Below are positions 5,949 to 15,003 of a DNA stretch of 47,668 bases, one piece after another; position 1 is the first letter of the stretch; each line of letters begins with the position of its first letter. The stretch spans positions 1 through 47,668 of the forward strand of contig CADEFT010000043.1 in assembly GCA_902826685.1 (NCBI GenBank). Direction: 5' to 3'. The notes under the pieces are model-generated. The model did not search any database and had not been told where the DNA came from. It saw only the letters and a program-made list of their open reading frames with translations. Source of the stretch: an uncultured Acidobacteriota bacterium (GTDB taxonomy: Bacteria; Acidobacteriota; Terriglobia; Bryobacterales; Bryobacteraceae). The translations under genes and the position numbers were made by a program.

Positions 5949-8498
5949 ATGCCGCGCCTCAGCTACGGATGGTTGGTATGGTTGGCCCTCGTTGCGCCTT
6001 CAGGCAAGGCGCAGACGTCCGTATTGCGGACGATAGGCGAGGTGGGCGGCCTTTCGCAGGCGGAGGCGGCGTCCGGGCGCAGGGTGCATCTGCGTGCCGT
6101 GGCCACCTACGTCGACCCGGAATGGGGCCTGCTATTTCTCGAAGACGCGACGGGGGCCATCTTCGCCGGCACGCGGAACACGCCGCACAACGCCGAAGTT
6201 GGGTCGTTGGTGGAGATTGAGGCGGTCACGGCGGCCGGGGACTTGAGGCCGGTGCTCGCCCCCACGGCGATCCGCGCGATTGGAAAGCAAGCGCGGCCGG
6301 TTCCGCTATCCACCGGGTTGCGGGAACTCGATGCGGGCCAGTTCGATGCGCGGCTGGTGGAGGTGCGCGGCGTCGTGCGTCCTTCCAGCGCGCCCTGGGA
6401 GCGAACCGTTTTCTGGATCCATGAAGGCGCTCACGCCGCGCAGGTGGTGCTGCTGGCGCCTGACGACGGACTGTCAAGGCAGCTTGTCGATTCCGTGGTG
6501 CGGGTGCGCGGCGTGCATGGCTGCCGCATCGAAGCGGGCAAGTGCTCGGGTCCGCAGATTTTCGCGGCTGGCGCCGGCGACGTGATCGTGGAACAGCCGG
6601 CGCCCAAGAATCTGGAAGGGATACCGTCGCTCGCCCTGGGCGCGGATTTCGCCGCCGCGGCCGGCCGGATGGCCCATCGCGTGAAAGTGCGCGGCGAAGT
6701 GACGCTGCATTATCAGAAAGAGCTCTGGGTGGAAAGCGACGCCGGGGCTGTGCCGGTGCAACTGGATGCGGAAGCGGCGGTGCAGAACGGGGACGTGGTG
6801 GACGTAGCGGGTTTTCCCGCCAAGACTCGCTATGGCCACGGCCTGGTCCATCCCATTGTTCGTGTGGTGCGGGCCGGGCCGCCCCGGTCGCCCTCCGCCA
6901 GCCTTCCGGCCGACGTGATCGGCGGCGCCATGCACGGCCGTCTGGTGAAGCTGCGCGGGCGGCTGATTGAGCAATCGGGCGCCATTCTGCTGCTCGACGG
7001 AGGCACGCACCGGTTCAAGGCGATGCTGGCGGGCGCGGGGCCGCGGCCGAGCGCGGGACTCGCTCAAGGGGCCATCGTCGAAGTCGCCGGCGTAGCCATC
7101 CTCGAGGCCTCGTCGCTTTCGGTTCTGGTGCGCGAGGTGAGCCTGCTGCCCGCGCCGAACTACGTTTCGCGCGAGTATGTGCTGGTGCTGGTGGGCTTGA
7201 TTTCGCTCGCTGCCGCGTCGGCCCTGGTGTGGATGAACCTGTTACGCGGCACGGTGCTGCGGCAGACCGGCATCATCCGCGCGCGCCTGGAGCGCGAGGC
7301 GCAACTGGAATCGGAATACAGGCGGCTGTTTGAGCGCAACATGGCCGCCGTTTTCCGCTGGCGCCCCGGGGGAGCGATCGTCGATTGCAACCCCGCCTTT
7401 GCGAAGATGACGGACTATGGCTCGCGCGAGGATGTGCTCGGCCGCTGCTATTGGGAATTCGAAGTGAACCCGGCCGCGCGCGACGAGCTTCAGGAGTCGC
7501 TTCGCGCCGGAGCGGTGGCGAACCGCGAAACCTGCCTGCGGCGCAAGCAGGGTGAACTGCTGTGGCTCGCGCAGAGCATCTGTCTGGTGGAGACCTCCGA
7601 AGGGCCGCTCTATGAAGCGACGGCCATCGACGTGACCGGGCAGCGCCGCTACCGCGAAGAACTCGAAGCGGCCCACGGCGAACTGGAGCGGCGCGTTCAA
7701 GAGCGTACCGCCGAACTGGAAAGCGTCATTCGCGAGCGCATGCGGGCCGAAGACGAATTGAAGGCGGCCAAAAGCCAGGCCGAAGAAATGAGCCGCGCCA
7801 AGAGCGAGTTCCTGGCCAACATGAGCCACGAATTGCGCACTCCGCTGAACGCCGTTATCGGATACAGCGAGATTCTCACCGAAGATCTCACCGCCGCCCG
7901 GCAACTCGACCTGCTGCCCGACCTCGACCGCATCCAGCAGGCGGCCCGGCACCTGTTGCGGCTCATCAACGATGTTTTGGATCTTTCCAAGATCGAAGCG
8001 GGCCGCATGGAGATCTGCCAGGAGGCCTTTCCCGTCGCCGATATGGTGGAAGACGTGATCGCCACGATGGAGCCCATGGCGCGCAAGACGCGCAACCGGA
8101 TGGCGGCCGATTTCTCGAAGGCTCCCGCCGTACAGGTGGCCGATCCCACCCGCTTCCGCCAGTCGCTTCTCAACCTGCTGGCCAATGCCTGCAAATTCAC
8201 CGACGGCGGCGAAGTGAATCTCACCGTGGAGCGGGTTTCCGGCAATGGAGCCGAATGGGTGGAGTGGGCCGTCACCGACAATGGCATCGGCATCCCGCCC
8301 GAACACCAGGCGAAGCTATTTCAATCGTTCACGCAGGTGGACGCCGCCTCCACCCGTAAGTTCTCGGGAACCGGGCTTGGCCTGGTGATCAGCAAACACT
8401 ACTGCCGCATGATGGGCGGCGATATCACGTTTTCGAGCGAGCCCGGGCGCGGATCGCGATTCGTGATCCGCCTGCCCGGGGCCACCGCTCAGAAATAA
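5949..8498 (+). CDS. Membrane sensor histidine kinase with periplasmic OB-like repeats and PAS domain
   Basis: An 849-residue sensor kinase. A signal peptide (GWLVWLALVAPSGKAQ) is followed by about 390 periplasmic residues. These hold three or more similar beta-rich segments (VHLRAVATYVD, VEVRGVVRP, VKVRGEVTL, VKLRGRLIE) that resemble OB folds. One transmembrane helix lies near residues 410-432 (YVLVLVGLISLAAASALVW). It is followed by a PAS domain (about 454-560), a short coiled coil, a HisKA domain with the phospho-acceptor H627 in NMSHELRTPLN, and a HATPase domain with DNGIGIPPEHQ and GTGLGLVISK. There is no receiver domain and no response regulator gene nearby, so the partner lies elsewhere. 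The gene is divergent from the cytochrome/PQQ operon. Its 3' end overlaps the Oar-like gene on the other strand by 10 bp. The ligand is unknown. Confidence 0.9.
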   Translation: MPRLSYGWLVWLALVAPSGKAQTSVLRTIGEVGGLSQAEAASGRRVHLRAVATYVDPEWGLLFLEDATGAIFAGTRNTPHNAEVGSLVEIEAVTAAGDLRPVLAPTAIRAIGKQARPVPLSTGLRELDAGQFDARLVEVRGVVRPSSAPWERTVFWIHEGAHAAQVVLLAPDDGLSRQLVDSVVRVRGVHGCRIEAGKCSGPQIFAAGAGDVIVEQPAPKNLEGIPSLALGADFAAAAGRMAHRVKVRGEVTLHYQKELWVESDAGAVPVQLDAEAAVQNGDVVDVAGFPAKTRYGHGLVHPIVRVVRAGPPRSPSASLPADVIGGAMHGRLVKLRGRLIEQSGAILLLDGGTHRFKAMLAGAGPRPSAGLAQGAIVEVAGVAILEASSLSVLVREVSLLPAPNYVSREYVLVLVGLISLAAASALVWMNLLRGTVLRQTGIIRARLEREAQLESEYRRLFERNMAAVFRWRPGGAIVDCNPAFAKMTDYGSREDVLGRCYWEFEVNPAARDELQESLRAGAVANRETCLRRKQGELLWLAQSICLVETSEGPLYEATAIDVTGQRRYREELEAAHGELERRVQERTAELESVIRERMRAEDELKAAKSQAEEMSRAKSEFLANMSHELRTPLNAVIGYSEILTEDLTAARQLDLLPDLDRIQQAARHLLRLINDVLDLSKIEAGRMEICQEAFPVADMVEDVIATMEPMARKTRNRMAADFSKAPAVQVADPTRFRQSLLNLLANACKFTDGGEVNLTVERVSGNGAEWVEWAVTDNGIGIPPEHQAKLFQSFTQVDAASTRKFSGTGLGLVISKHYCRMMGGDITFSSEPGRGSRFVIRLPGATAQK

Positions 8499-11400
8499 AA
8501 CTTCAGCGCCATCTGCATCTGGCGGGCGGAGTTGGAGACGTTCGTCACGCGCCCGAATGTGCCGGCGCCGGTGGTGACGTTGGGATTGGCGAAATAAGGC
8601 GTATTGGTCATGTTATACGCCTCGGCGCGGAACTGCAGGCGATAGCGCTCGGTGAAGTGGAAGAACTTGCTGAGCGTCATGTCGATGTTGCGCTGTCCGG
8701 GTCCCCAGATCAGGCCGCGGCCGGCGTTGCCCGGCGTCCATTGCGCCGGCGACGAGAAGCGGCTGGTGTCGAACCAGCGGCCTTCGGTGCGCTCGCCTTT
8801 CGGCAGGTTGGGGTTGCCGCTCACATTCGGGTAAGTCGCGCCACCGCAGTTGCAGGTGTCGATCGAATTGCCGGGATTCAATGGGAAGCCCGCCTGCAAC
8901 GTGGCGACGGCCGAAAACTCCCAACCGCCAACGAACGCATCCAGAGCCCGGCTCTGCACGTTGAACCTACGTCCACGGCCGAACGGAAGTTCATAGACGG
9001 GCGCGAGGGTGAAGCGGTAAGGGGCGCTGTCGAGACTGATGCCGCGATCAAGCGACCGGTTGCCGATCGGATCCCGGTATCCGTTCTCGCCCATATTGAT
9101 CAGCTTAGAGAAGGTGAACGAGGCCAGATAGCTCAGGCCGCTGGAGAACCGGCGCTCCGACTTGATCTGCACGGAGTGATAGTTCGATGCGCCGATCCAG
9201 GCCTGATTGGTCACGCCATTGGGATAGCGGGGATAGGCGATGAAGGGGGCGATCCGGCGCCCCTGCGCCTGCGGCGAGAGCGCCGCAGGAATCGCGTTCA
9301 AGTTGTAGGCTCCATAGTGCAGATGGGAGCCTTTGCTGCCGGCGTAGCCCGCCTCGATCAGAAATCCACCCACTTCGCGCTGAACGTTCAGGTTCCACTG
9401 GTTGAAGTAGGACATGGGGTTGTCGTCGGGATAAACGCTGACCGAGAGAGCATTGCGCCCCAGTTTGTCTACCGGCTCATAGGGGATGCGGTCGAGGGAG
9501 GTGCGCGGCATAACCTGATCGATGGTGTTGTAGCGGCCGCCATCGGCATCGGCGAAGATCGGATCGGAGAGCATGAAGCCGAACGCGCCGCTCGACATCG
9601 TGCCAACCGAGAAGAGGCCGAAGCCGCCGCGCACGGTGGTCTTTGGAGTGGCGGCGTAAGCGAATCCAAACCGCGGCCCGAAATTATTCCAGTCATTGTT
9701 CCAGGGCGTGCGGCGGAAGCCGTTCTGGCCGAATTGCTGATACTGGCCCGCGTTCAGATCGAACACGCCGGAACGGTCCTTGGCTTCGTTGTAGTAAAGC
9801 GGTGCGTCCCAGCGCAGGCCGAGGTTCAGCGTAAGCTTCCGGTTCACGCGGATATCGTCTTGTACAAACAACGCGTAGACCGAGGTGCGGGAGAGGAAGA
9901 AGCCGGGAAAGATGCGATAGCCAAACGTACGCGGCATGCCGAGCAGGAAGCTGGCATAATCCCAGCCCGTGTTGGCCACGCCGGTGCGATTGGTGTAGAT
10001 CGGCTGGAAATTCCAGACCGTGGTGCCGGGATTCGGTTGCAGGTTATCGGTGCGGATCTTGCGCGCCTCTCCACCGAATTTCAGCGTGTGGCGGCTGAAC
10101 ACCCACGAAGTCACATTCACGATCGATTTGCTGTCCTGCAGCTCGAAGAACAGAGTGTCGCCGGACGAGCCGAGCGGGGCATAGTTGGTGAACTGGAAAT
10201 CCGGCGTGCCGAGCTTGTCGTCGCCATTGGGAAGACCGAGGATGCCCAGGGAGTTGGTGGACACCTGCCCGTAGCCGGCGACCGTTCGTTTGGGATAGGT
10301 CTGGAACCAGCCGAGATGCAGGTCGTTGGTGATGCGCGGCCCGAAGATCTTGACGTAATTCACCACCACCTGGCGGCTGTGATTCTTGTTGCTGCCAAAG
10401 CCCAACTGGCCGGGGTTGCGGCCTCCGGCGTTGGGATCGGGAAACGCGCTGGCGGGCGTCGAATCCGTCTTGCGGCCCGAATAACGCGCGAAGAATTTGT
10501 CGGTGTCGCTGAAGTTGTGGTCAACCTTGGCGTCGTATTCGTAGTTGTCGTTCTTGACCGATCCAAAGTTGGTGTAGTTGGCGAAATTGTCCCCGGTAAG
10601 CGGCAGCGGATAGAGCGCCTGCACATTGCGTGCCGCGGGGCTGATGCGGCTGGCGGGAACGATGTTACCGGTGAACGGGGTCCGGTTGGCTCCGGTGACC
10701 GTGTCGGTCAGCGGATCGAAGATCATGGTGTTGTTGGGAAGCGACGAAAAATTGCCCTGGCGGAAGGCGGCCGAGGGTACGGTCAGATTGTTGAACGCCG
10801 AAGTGCCGCGCTGCGTGGTGACCTGCAGGTCGCTGAAGAAGAAGGTTTTGTTCTTGACGATCGGGCCGCCGATGGTGCCGCCGTACTGATTGCGCCGCAC
10901 GATGGGCCGGGTGTGCGTATAAAAGTTGCCGGCATTCAGCTTGTCGTTCTGAAGGAAATTGAACAGCGAGCCGTGGAACTCATTCGTACCCGACTTGGTC
11001 GTCGACTGCATCACCGAACCCGACGTCTCGCCGAATTCGGCCGAGAACGAATTGGTGACGATCTTGAATTCCTGAATCACATCCGGGTTGGGGTTCACCG
11101 GATTGCCGGACCATACGTGGCTCGAAGAATGCGCGCCATCGATGTAATAAGGATCCTTGCGCACCAGGCCGCCTTGTGTGATGGAGTTGCCGTCGCGATT
11201 GAGCACCACGCCCGGCACCAGCAGACGGTAATCCTGCGGGTTGCGGCCGAGCGTGGGAAGGCTCACCACCTGCCGGTTCTCGATGGTGCCCGATAGCATG
11301 CCGGTCTCGGTTTCCAGCAGCGGCGTCTGCGCGGCGACGCTTACCGTTTCGGTGATCTGCCCGGTTTCAAGCGCGATGTCGATGCGAAGCTGGCGGCTCA

Positions 11401-11677
11401 TTTCGAGACTGATGTTCTCGCGCGTGAAGCGCTTGAAGCCGCTGACCTCCGCGTCCACCTTATATATGCCGGGCTGCAGGAAGTTGAACAGGTAATTGCC
11501 CACCGAATCGGTGGTGGTGTCCAGGCTCACGCCGGTCCGGGTGTTAGAGATTTGAATCTTGGCTCCCGGAACGACGGCGCCGGTGGCGTCGGTCAACGTT
11601 CCCAGAATCGAGCCGGTATTGCCTTGGCCGAACAGGCCTACGGCAAGAAGGAAAAAAGCGACAAGGCTGCGGTACAT
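8489..11677 (-). CDS. Oar-like TonB-dependent receptor with carboxypeptidase-regulatory domain
   Basis: A 1062-residue outer-membrane protein typical of Acidobacteriota. It has a signal peptide (SLVAFFLLAVGLFGQ), a carboxypeptidase-regulatory-like Ig fold (about residues 20-100, with GTLTDATGAVVPGAKI and GNYLFNFLQPGIYKV), a plug-like region (about 110-240, with NGRNPQDY-like VSLPTLGRNPQDYRLL), and a long beta-barrel region. It ends in MQMALKFYF, whose C-terminal Phe is usual for barrel insertion. These receptors are thought to import large or complex substrates such as glycans or peptides. It is last of three co-directional genes (sulfatase, TPR, receptor), so a sulfated substrate is possible but unproven. 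Confidence 0.92.
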   Translation of the reverse strand: MYRSLVAFFLLAVGLFGQGNTGSILGTLTDATGAVVPGAKIQISNTRTGVSLDTTTDSVGNYLFNFLQPGIYKVDAEVSGFKRFTRENISLEMSRQLRIDIALETGQITETVSVAAQTPLLETETGMLSGTIENRQVVSLPTLGRNPQDYRLLVPGVVLNRDGNSITQGGLVRKDPYYIDGAHSSSHVWSGNPVNPNPDVIQEFKIVTNSFSAEFGETSGSVMQSTTKSGTNEFHGSLFNFLQNDKLNAGNFYTHTRPIVRRNQYGGTIGGPIVKNKTFFFSDLQVTTQRGTSAFNNLTVPSAAFRQGNFSSLPNNTMIFDPLTDTVTGANRTPFTGNIVPASRISPAARNVQALYPLPLTGDNFANYTNFGSVKNDNYEYDAKVDHNFSDTDKFFARYSGRKTDSTPASAFPDPNAGGRNPGQLGFGSNKNHSRQVVVNYVKIFGPRITNDLHLGWFQTYPKRTVAGYGQVSTNSLGILGLPNGDDKLGTPDFQFTNYAPLGSSGDTLFFELQDSKSIVNVTSWVFSRHTLKFGGEARKIRTDNLQPNPGTTVWNFQPIYTNRTGVANTGWDYASFLLGMPRTFGYRIFPGFFLSRTSVYALFVQDDIRVNRKLTLNLGLRWDAPLYYNEAKDRSGVFDLNAGQYQQFGQNGFRRTPWNNDWNNFGPRFGFAYAATPKTTVRGGFGLFSVGTMSSGAFGFMLSDPIFADADGGRYNTIDQVMPRTSLDRIPYEPVDKLGRNALSVSVYPDDNPMSYFNQWNLNVQREVGGFLIEAGYAGSKGSHLHYGAYNLNAIPAALSPQAQGRRIAPFIAYPRYPNGVTNQAWIGASNYHSVQIKSERRFSSGLSYLASFTFSKLINMGENGYRDPIGNRSLDRGISLDSAPYRFTLAPVYELPFGRGRRFNVQSRALDAFVGGWEFSAVATLQAGFPLNPGNSIDTCNCGGATYPNVSGNPNLPKGERTEGRWFDTSRFSSPAQWTPGNAGRGLIWGPGQRNIDMTLSKFFHFTERYRLQFRAEAYNMTNTPYFANPNVTTGAGTFGRVTNVSNSARQMQMALKFYF

Positions 11678-11720
11678 GGCGGCAACTCCAAAACGAGGTC
11701 TTTGCGGAGTCTATCACAAG

Positions 11721-12599
11721 TTATTTTCCGCGATGGTATTCGAGCGAGGGCTTGGGTTCCTGCTCCTTTTTCTGGATGGCCCGCATGCGCTCGAAGGCCC
11801 GCGCGGCGTCAGCCTGGCGGCCGGCTTTCTGGTACGCCTGCGCCAGGTGGAAGGCGGCCGGTGAGTAATCGGGCCGCAGCTTGAGCGCCAGCTCCAGTTC
11901 GCCGATGGCTTCGGCGGCGCGGCCCGCGTTGAGCCGCCGCTTTCCCAACAGAGCGTGCGAGGCGGCGAAGTTCGGATTGAGCGCGATGGATTCGGCCAGC
12001 AGCGGTTCGATGCGGTTTTCCTCCACCTTCGCGCCATCGAGCGCGGCGGCGGCGAAGTACGGGCCGCGATAGTCCTTGGCGTTGCGCGCACGAAATCCAT
12101 CGGCCAGCGCCCGCAGATCCTCAAAGCGCCGGGCTTGCAGGTAAACGGTTGCCAGCGCATCGAACGCCACCCCAAGAGCCGGTGCGCCGGCCAGGCATTG
12201 CCGCAGATCGGTTTCGGCCGCTTCGTAACGCTGCAGGTCTTTCCAGGCGAGGCCGCGGCCGAGACGCAGCATCATCGACTGGGGATGCAGCGCCAGCGCT
12301 TCGGTGAACACGTCGGCGGCGGCTTGCGGCGTGTTGCGGCTCAGGAAGATTTGGCCGAGTTGCAGGTGCGCCGCCTCGGAGCGCGCATCGATGGCCAGCG
12401 CCGCTTCGGCCCGTGCCACCGCCTGCGCCGGATCGTTGAGGGCGTCATAGGCTTTCGATTCGAGCAGATGCCGCCCCACCGAAGCCGGCTGCTTCGCCAG
12501 CAGCTCGAGTGCCTGCTTGTAGCGTGTGCCGGCGATCAGCTTCTCCGCCGTCGTCAGCGGATCCTGCATCCCGGCCAACAGCAGCAAGGCCGCCCACAT
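11721..12599 (-). CDS. TPR-repeat protein
   Basis: A 292-residue protein made almost entirely of tetratricopeptide repeats. Repeats are visible as AALAIDARSEAAHLQLGQIF, TEALALHPQSMMLRLGRGL, ESIALNPNFAASHALLGKRR and LALKLRPDYSPAAFHLAQAY, each following the 34-residue pattern. A short hydrophobic N-terminus (MWAALLLLAGM) suggests export or membrane attachment, although it is brief. TPR arrays act as protein-protein interaction scaffolds. The gene starts 5 bp after the sulfatase stop codon and ends 43 bp before the Oar-like receptor, all on the minus strand, so the three probably form one transcript. The specific partner is not visible from the sequence. Confidence 0.82.
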   Translation of the reverse strand: MWAALLLLAGMQDPLTTAEKLIAGTRYKQALELLAKQPASVGRHLLESKAYDALNDPAQAVARAEAALAIDARSEAAHLQLGQIFLSRNTPQAAADVFTEALALHPQSMMLRLGRGLAWKDLQRYEAAETDLRQCLAGAPALGVAFDALATVYLQARRFEDLRALADGFRARNAKDYRGPYFAAAALDGAKVEENRIEPLLAESIALNPNFAASHALLGKRRLNAGRAAEAIGELELALKLRPDYSPAAFHLAQAYQKAGRQADAARAFERMRAIQKKEQEPKPSLEYHRGK

Positions 12600-12604
12600 C
12601 GTGC

Positions 12605-14113
12605 CTATAGAATAGCCTCGCGCACCGCGGGCATGCGATCGGCGAAACCGGCCTTGGTGCGGCGCAACTCCGCGATAGTGGCCGCGCGCATGCGCTTCAA
12701 CGTGTCCTGATGCGCCGGCTTCACCGCCAGATTATCGAGCTCATCGGGATCGGTATTCAGGTCGTAGATCTCTTCGAGGTCGGGCACCAGCGGCCGCACG
12801 TATTTGAGGTTCCGCTCGCGCAGCAGCACGTACCACGGCACTTCGTTATGAAACGCTCCCTTGCCGGGCGGAACGGGATTGGTATCGGAACCGAAATGGT
12901 GGCCCGTGGACACCATCATCATGGGATGGGTCCACTTCGCCTCCGGATTCTGGATCAGCGGCGAAAGGTCGCGCCCATGCATTTCCCACGGCAGCTTCAC
13001 GTTGGCGTAATGGTGAATGGTGGGCGGCAAATCCACGCCCGCCACCGGCGTTTCGCACACCCGGCCCTGCGGCACGCGGCCCGGCATGGAGAAAATCAGC
13101 GGCGACCGGATGTTGGCGTCATACGGCGCCAGCTTCACGCCGCGGAACCCGTGCTGGCCGAACGCCAGGCCCTGATCGGAAGTGAAAACGACGAAAGTAT
13201 TCTTACGCTGGCCGGTTTCTTCGAGCGTCTGCACCAGCTTGCCAACCGCTTCATCGAGCGCGAACACGCCCTGATGATACTGCCGCACCCAGGAGGTCAG
13301 CGAACGCCCGTCGTTCACCGGCGTGCCGTCGGGACCCTTCTTCCAATGCTCGATCTTCTGGGCCCATTCGGGCTTGCCAGTGCGCGGCGGGAAGATGTCT
13401 TTCGGCGTTTCGAAATCGATGCCTTTCAGCTCTTCCAGGTGCCGCTTGGCGGGCTGATAAGGAGCATGCACGCCGCCGAAACACAGCCACAGATACCAGG
13501 GCTTATCCTTGGGCCGGCCGTTGCCTTTCATCAGGTCCACCGCCCAATCGGTGTATTGATCGGTGGAATAGCGCTGCAGCATCTCGGTCTTGCCGCCGTT
13601 GTAAGTAATCGGCTGGTCGTAATAATAATGAGTGCTGGTTTCGGTGTACTTGGGCCGGTTCCAAACGTATTGGAAATCCCAGTCGCGGCCATAGCCGGTA
13701 TCGGTGCCGGTGTGCCATTTGCCGATCTGCGCGGTGAAGTAGCCGCCCTTTGACCGGAACTCTTTCGGCCAGAACGGGCACTTCGCCGCGTCATAGACGC
13801 AGCCCGGATACGGCCCTTCCATGCGCATCGATTCGACGGCGAACTGGTGGTGGCCGGTAAGCATGGTGGCCCGCGACGGCATGCACCAGGCGCCGTTGTA
13901 GGCGGCGGTGAAGCGCACACCCTGGCTCGCCAGCCGGTCGATGTTGGGCGTACGGACCCACGGGTAGGCTTCCTTATAGCAGCTCAGTGTGCGGTAGGAA
14001 TGATCGTCGGTGTAGATGAAAAGGATGTTGGGCCGCTCGGGTGTTGCGGCGGACGCGCCGGCCGCCGCCGCGAGCGAACCCAGCATATGCCTTCGGGTGA
14101 GAGTAGTCGCCAT
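12605..14113 (-). CDS. Tat-exported type I sulfatase
   Basis: A 502-residue arylsulfatase-family enzyme that hydrolyses a sulfate ester outside the cytoplasm. The active-site motif CMPSR (C77, converted to formylglycine by a maturase) is followed by ATMLTG. The metal-binding IYTDDH is at residues 34-38, and GKWHTG is also present. The N-terminus MATTLTRRHMLGSLAAAAGAS is a twin-arginine-type signal. ATG 14113 is chosen because AAGGAAGGAG precedes it and it starts the signal peptide; the frame stays open for another 700 bp upstream, but those residues lack any family match. The C-terminal YDLNTDPDELDNLA block is typical of sulfatases. It leads a cluster with a TPR gene and a TonB-dependent receptor. 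The substrate is unknown. Confidence 0.92.
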   Translation of the reverse strand: MATTLTRRHMLGSLAAAAGASAATPERPNILFIYTDDHSYRTLSCYKEAYPWVRTPNIDRLASQGVRFTAAYNGAWCMPSRATMLTGHHQFAVESMRMEGPYPGCVYDAAKCPFWPKEFRSKGGYFTAQIGKWHTGTDTGYGRDWDFQYVWNRPKYTETSTHYYYDQPITYNGGKTEMLQRYSTDQYTDWAVDLMKGNGRPKDKPWYLWLCFGGVHAPYQPAKRHLEELKGIDFETPKDIFPPRTGKPEWAQKIEHWKKGPDGTPVNDGRSLTSWVRQYHQGVFALDEAVGKLVQTLEETGQRKNTFVVFTSDQGLAFGQHGFRGVKLAPYDANIRSPLIFSMPGRVPQGRVCETPVAGVDLPPTIHHYANVKLPWEMHGRDLSPLIQNPEAKWTHPMMMVSTGHHFGSDTNPVPPGKGAFHNEVPWYVLLRERNLKYVRPLVPDLEEIYDLNTDPDELDNLAVKPAHQDTLKRMRAATIAELRRTKAGFADRMPAVREAIL

Positions 14114-14214
14114 GGTGCTCCTTCCTTGGGGGCAGATGGCCATTCTACTGCATCCCGGCTGCGCGTTATTGCTTGTCGTAGACGAGGACGCTAGGCGCCG
14201 GGCTTGCCCTCGGC

Positions 14215-15003
14215 TTATTCGCCGCTTACGCTGGCGCCAGACCCATGCGCAAGCAGGCTCGCTCGCCACAGGAGCGCCTTTTTTAACCAATCCGAAAGGG
14301 ACGGCCATTCGGAGGCGAGCCGCTGCCAGCCGGACAAGTATCCGGCTAGAGCCGGTCCGATCGGCTCGATTCCCGCGGATTCCATCGCCGCCGGAAAAAA
14401 CCAATCGCCGGCAGCGATGGCCGTTTTGAGCACGGCGCGAAGCTGCCAATTGGTGCGGGCGGCGATCTGACGGGTGCACAATTCCGGCCTCGGTGACAGC
14501 CGCCAGTCCCGGCCGGCAATGACGCGGCGCTCCACCGAATCGATGGCGGCGCGCAAGGCGGCGAGCGCTTCGTTTGGCGCGGATGCCCGCAGGGTGGCGG
14601 CATCGAGCGGCGTCAACGCCGGCAGCGCGCGGCCCCCGATCATGACCCCGCCCGCCGCGTATTTCCGCAGCAACAGGCGCGGCGCCGATTGCAGTGTGTC
14701 CAGATCGTCGATCAATAGATGCATTTGCCGTTTGCCCGAAGCAGGCGTGGGCTGAACGGGACTGCGGAACGTTTCCACCACCCACTCGCCCCCCGTACTG
14801 GCCGCGAACTGTGCGGCGCACTCTTCGGCGCGGCTCAAAAGATCCGCCGCCGTCGCCAGCGTCATGCGATCGACGACAACGAAGAGGTCGAGGTCGCCTA
14901 CCTCAACGAGCGGTTTGCGCGCGGCCGAGCCGACTACCGAAAGATGCCGCGGACGCGCCTGGACCAGGGGAGCGAGCAGCAGCCGCCACCCGGCGCGCGT
15001 CAT
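14215..15003 (-). CDS. Minimal nucleotidyltransferase-like protein at the end of the RiPP-like operon
   Basis: A 262-residue protein with the nucleotidyltransferase signature G[S]-x10-D-x-D: G25-S26 in VVGSAARK and D37/D39 in GDLDLFVVVD. A further strand carrying a possible third acidic residue (MHLLIDDLDTLQ) follows. The C-terminal half is helical and unfamiliar. Members of this superfamily transfer NMP groups to antibiotics, proteins or RNA. ATG 15003 overlaps the stop codon of the kinase gene in an ATGA arrangement, which supports translational coupling; the longer upstream frame is rejected. As the last of four tightly packed genes with a radical SAM enzyme, a small Thr-rich peptide and a LanKC-like protein, it may modify the peptide or an intermediate, or serve self-protection. 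That role is inference. Confidence 0.65.
   Translation of the reverse strand: MTRAGWRLLLAPLVQARPRHLSVVGSAARKPLVEVGDLDLFVVVDRMTLATAADLLSRAEECAAQFAASTGGEWVVETFRSPVQPTPASGKRQMHLLIDDLDTLQSAPRLLLRKYAAGGVMIGGRALPALTPLDAATLRASAPNEALAALRAAIDSVERRVIAGRDWRLSPRPELCTRQIAARTNWQLRAVLKTAIAAGDWFFPAAMESAGIEPIGPALAGYLSGWQRLASEWPSLSDWLKKALLWRASLLAHGSGASVSGE

Noticed and set aside
8657..11296. Long open frame of 879 codons on the plus strand, antisense to the Oar-like receptor
   Set aside because: It mirrors the receptor gene in a GC-rich genome, has no domain or signal, and its residues (Ala, Gly, Arg, Val, Asp) are those produced by codon shadowing.
14114..14821. Longer form of the sulfatase starting about 700 bp upstream
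   Set aside because: The extra residues have no sulfatase similarity, they overlap the nucleotidyltransferase gene, and a good ribosome-binding site plus Tat signal sits at 14113.
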